From assembly GCA_022837205.1 (NCBI GenBank), contig JALHEL010000098.1, positions 1-6,631 of the forward strand: a stretch of 6,631 nucleotides of DNA, in the 5' to 3' direction. The notes beneath the pieces were generated by a model that had not been told where the DNA came from, did not search any database, and worked only from the letters and a program-made list of their open reading frames with translations. The position numbers were made by a program, and so were the translations under genes. Below are positions 6,119 to 6,631 of this stretch, one piece after another (the first letter of the stretch is position 1; each line of letters opens with the position of its first letter). Source of the DNA: Leptolinea sp. GTDB lineage: Bacteria; Chloroflexota; Anaerolineae; Anaerolineales; Anaerolineaceae.

Positions 6119-6631
6119 TTATTCCTCTTCCATTTGTATCGCCCGAATCCTCGGATCAATTAATCCGTAAATAATTTCAATCGTAAAATTCGCAATTAAG
6201 GCTGTAATGGAAATGAACAGCGTACACCCCGAAATCAATGTGTAGTCCACATTATGAATGGCATTCACCAATTGCGTACCGATTCCCGGGTAACTGAAAA
6301 CTATTTCCGTGATAAGAGCGCCGCTGATCATTGTTCCCAGAGATAAAGCCAATCCGGTTATTTGCGGTAATACGGCATTTTTAAAGACATATTTGGTAAT
6401 CTTATTTTCCGGAATGCCCAATAACTTTGCGTAAAGGACATAATCGGCATTTAATTCATAGAGCGACATTGATCGCATACCGATGGCTTGTCCTCCGATC
6501 ATCACCAGACACGTCGCCAGAAACGGAAGTTGCCAATGACGGAACAGCGACCAATAAAAAGTTAAGGTTGCGCTGGGCATTAATTCGGCATCGTAAGCTC
6601 CTTGCATCGGGAACCAATGAGCGTAAACACC
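6119..6631 (-). CDS. ABC transporter permease (DppB/OppB-like), C-terminal half (5' truncated)
   Basis: This is the partner membrane subunit of the importer. The frame has no stop before the right edge, so the ATG at 6607 is internal and the true start lies outside. The 170 visible residues begin [14 protein letters not shown], a family landmark in the middle of DppB-type permeases (full length usually about 310-340). The EAA cytoplasmic loop is at about 62-90 of the fragment ([17 protein letters not shown], then KNAVLPQ). It is followed by membrane segments with [11 protein letters not shown] (108-118) and the ending [10 protein letters not shown] (154-163). It ends with TAA at 6121-6119, and the dppC-like gene begins 2 bases later with its ribosome binding site inside the last codons here, so the two are probably coupled. 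It is the first operon gene visible; a substrate-binding protein gene is expected further upstream but cannot be seen. Confidence 0.94.
   Translation of the reverse strand, partial: GVYAHWFPMQGAYDAELMPSATLTFYWSLFRHWQLPFLATCLVMIGGQAIGMRSMSLYELNADYVLYAKLLGIPENKITKYVFKNAVLPQITGLALSLGTMISGALITEIVFSYPGIGTQLVNAIHNVDYTLISGCTLFISITALIANFTIEIIYGLIDPRIRAIQMEEE

Noticed and set aside
1788..6631. A single functional system joining the MtaA-like gene and the transporter
   Set aside because: They are on opposite strands, converge on a terminator and share no regulatory element that I can see; adjacency alone is not evidence.

Overview
This window comes from a bacterial chromosome of moderate G+C (roughly mid-40s per cent by eye). 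It has good Shine-Dalgarno sites and intrinsic terminators. The gene content is an isoleucyl-tRNA synthetase of the eukaryote-like (IleRS2) type, an MtaA-like member of the uroporphyrinogen decarboxylase superfamily, and an oligopeptide/dipeptide-family ABC importer. This combination suits an anaerobic bacterium, such as a Clostridia-like Firmicute or a lower-GC Anaerolineae-like lineage. The sequence alone does not fix the phylum.

Layout: (1) Bases 2-1597, plus strand, hold the C-terminal half of ileS, cut by the left edge and closed by a clear rho-independent terminator at 1619-1650. (2) A 190-base intergenic region (1598-1787) carries that terminator, a perfect 8-bp inverted repeat, a weak promoter candidate and a strong ribosome binding site. 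(3) Bases 1788-2807, plus strand, encode a 339-residue UroD/MtaA-family protein that keeps the His-x-Cys...Cys zinc site of methylcobamide:coenzyme M methyltransferases. (4) From the right edge to 2842, minus strand, runs a tight four-gene operon in the order dppB-like (partial), dppC-like, dppD-like, dppF-like. Its intergenic gaps are 2 and 4 bases, followed by an 8-base overlap. The operon ends in a strong hairpin with a U-rich tail at 2821-2861; the hairpin includes the stop codon of the last gene. The MtaA-like gene and the operon converge with only 34 bases between their stop codons.

The importer genes would form one inner-membrane complex: two permeases (B and C) and two ATPases (D and F). 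D carries the four-cysteine C-terminal region typical of DppD/OppD; F lacks it. The substrate-binding protein gene is not in the window and probably lies upstream, beyond the right edge. The substrate could be peptides or oligosaccharides, since this family serves both.

The most unusual item is the DppC-like permease. It is about 170-180 residues longer than its family because of a helical, charged insertion between the first membrane segment and the conserved LGTD motif. The insertion seems to contain three degenerate TPR-like units and would sit outside the membrane. I found no CRISPR array, mobile element, tRNA or rRNA, and no clearly new multi-gene system.
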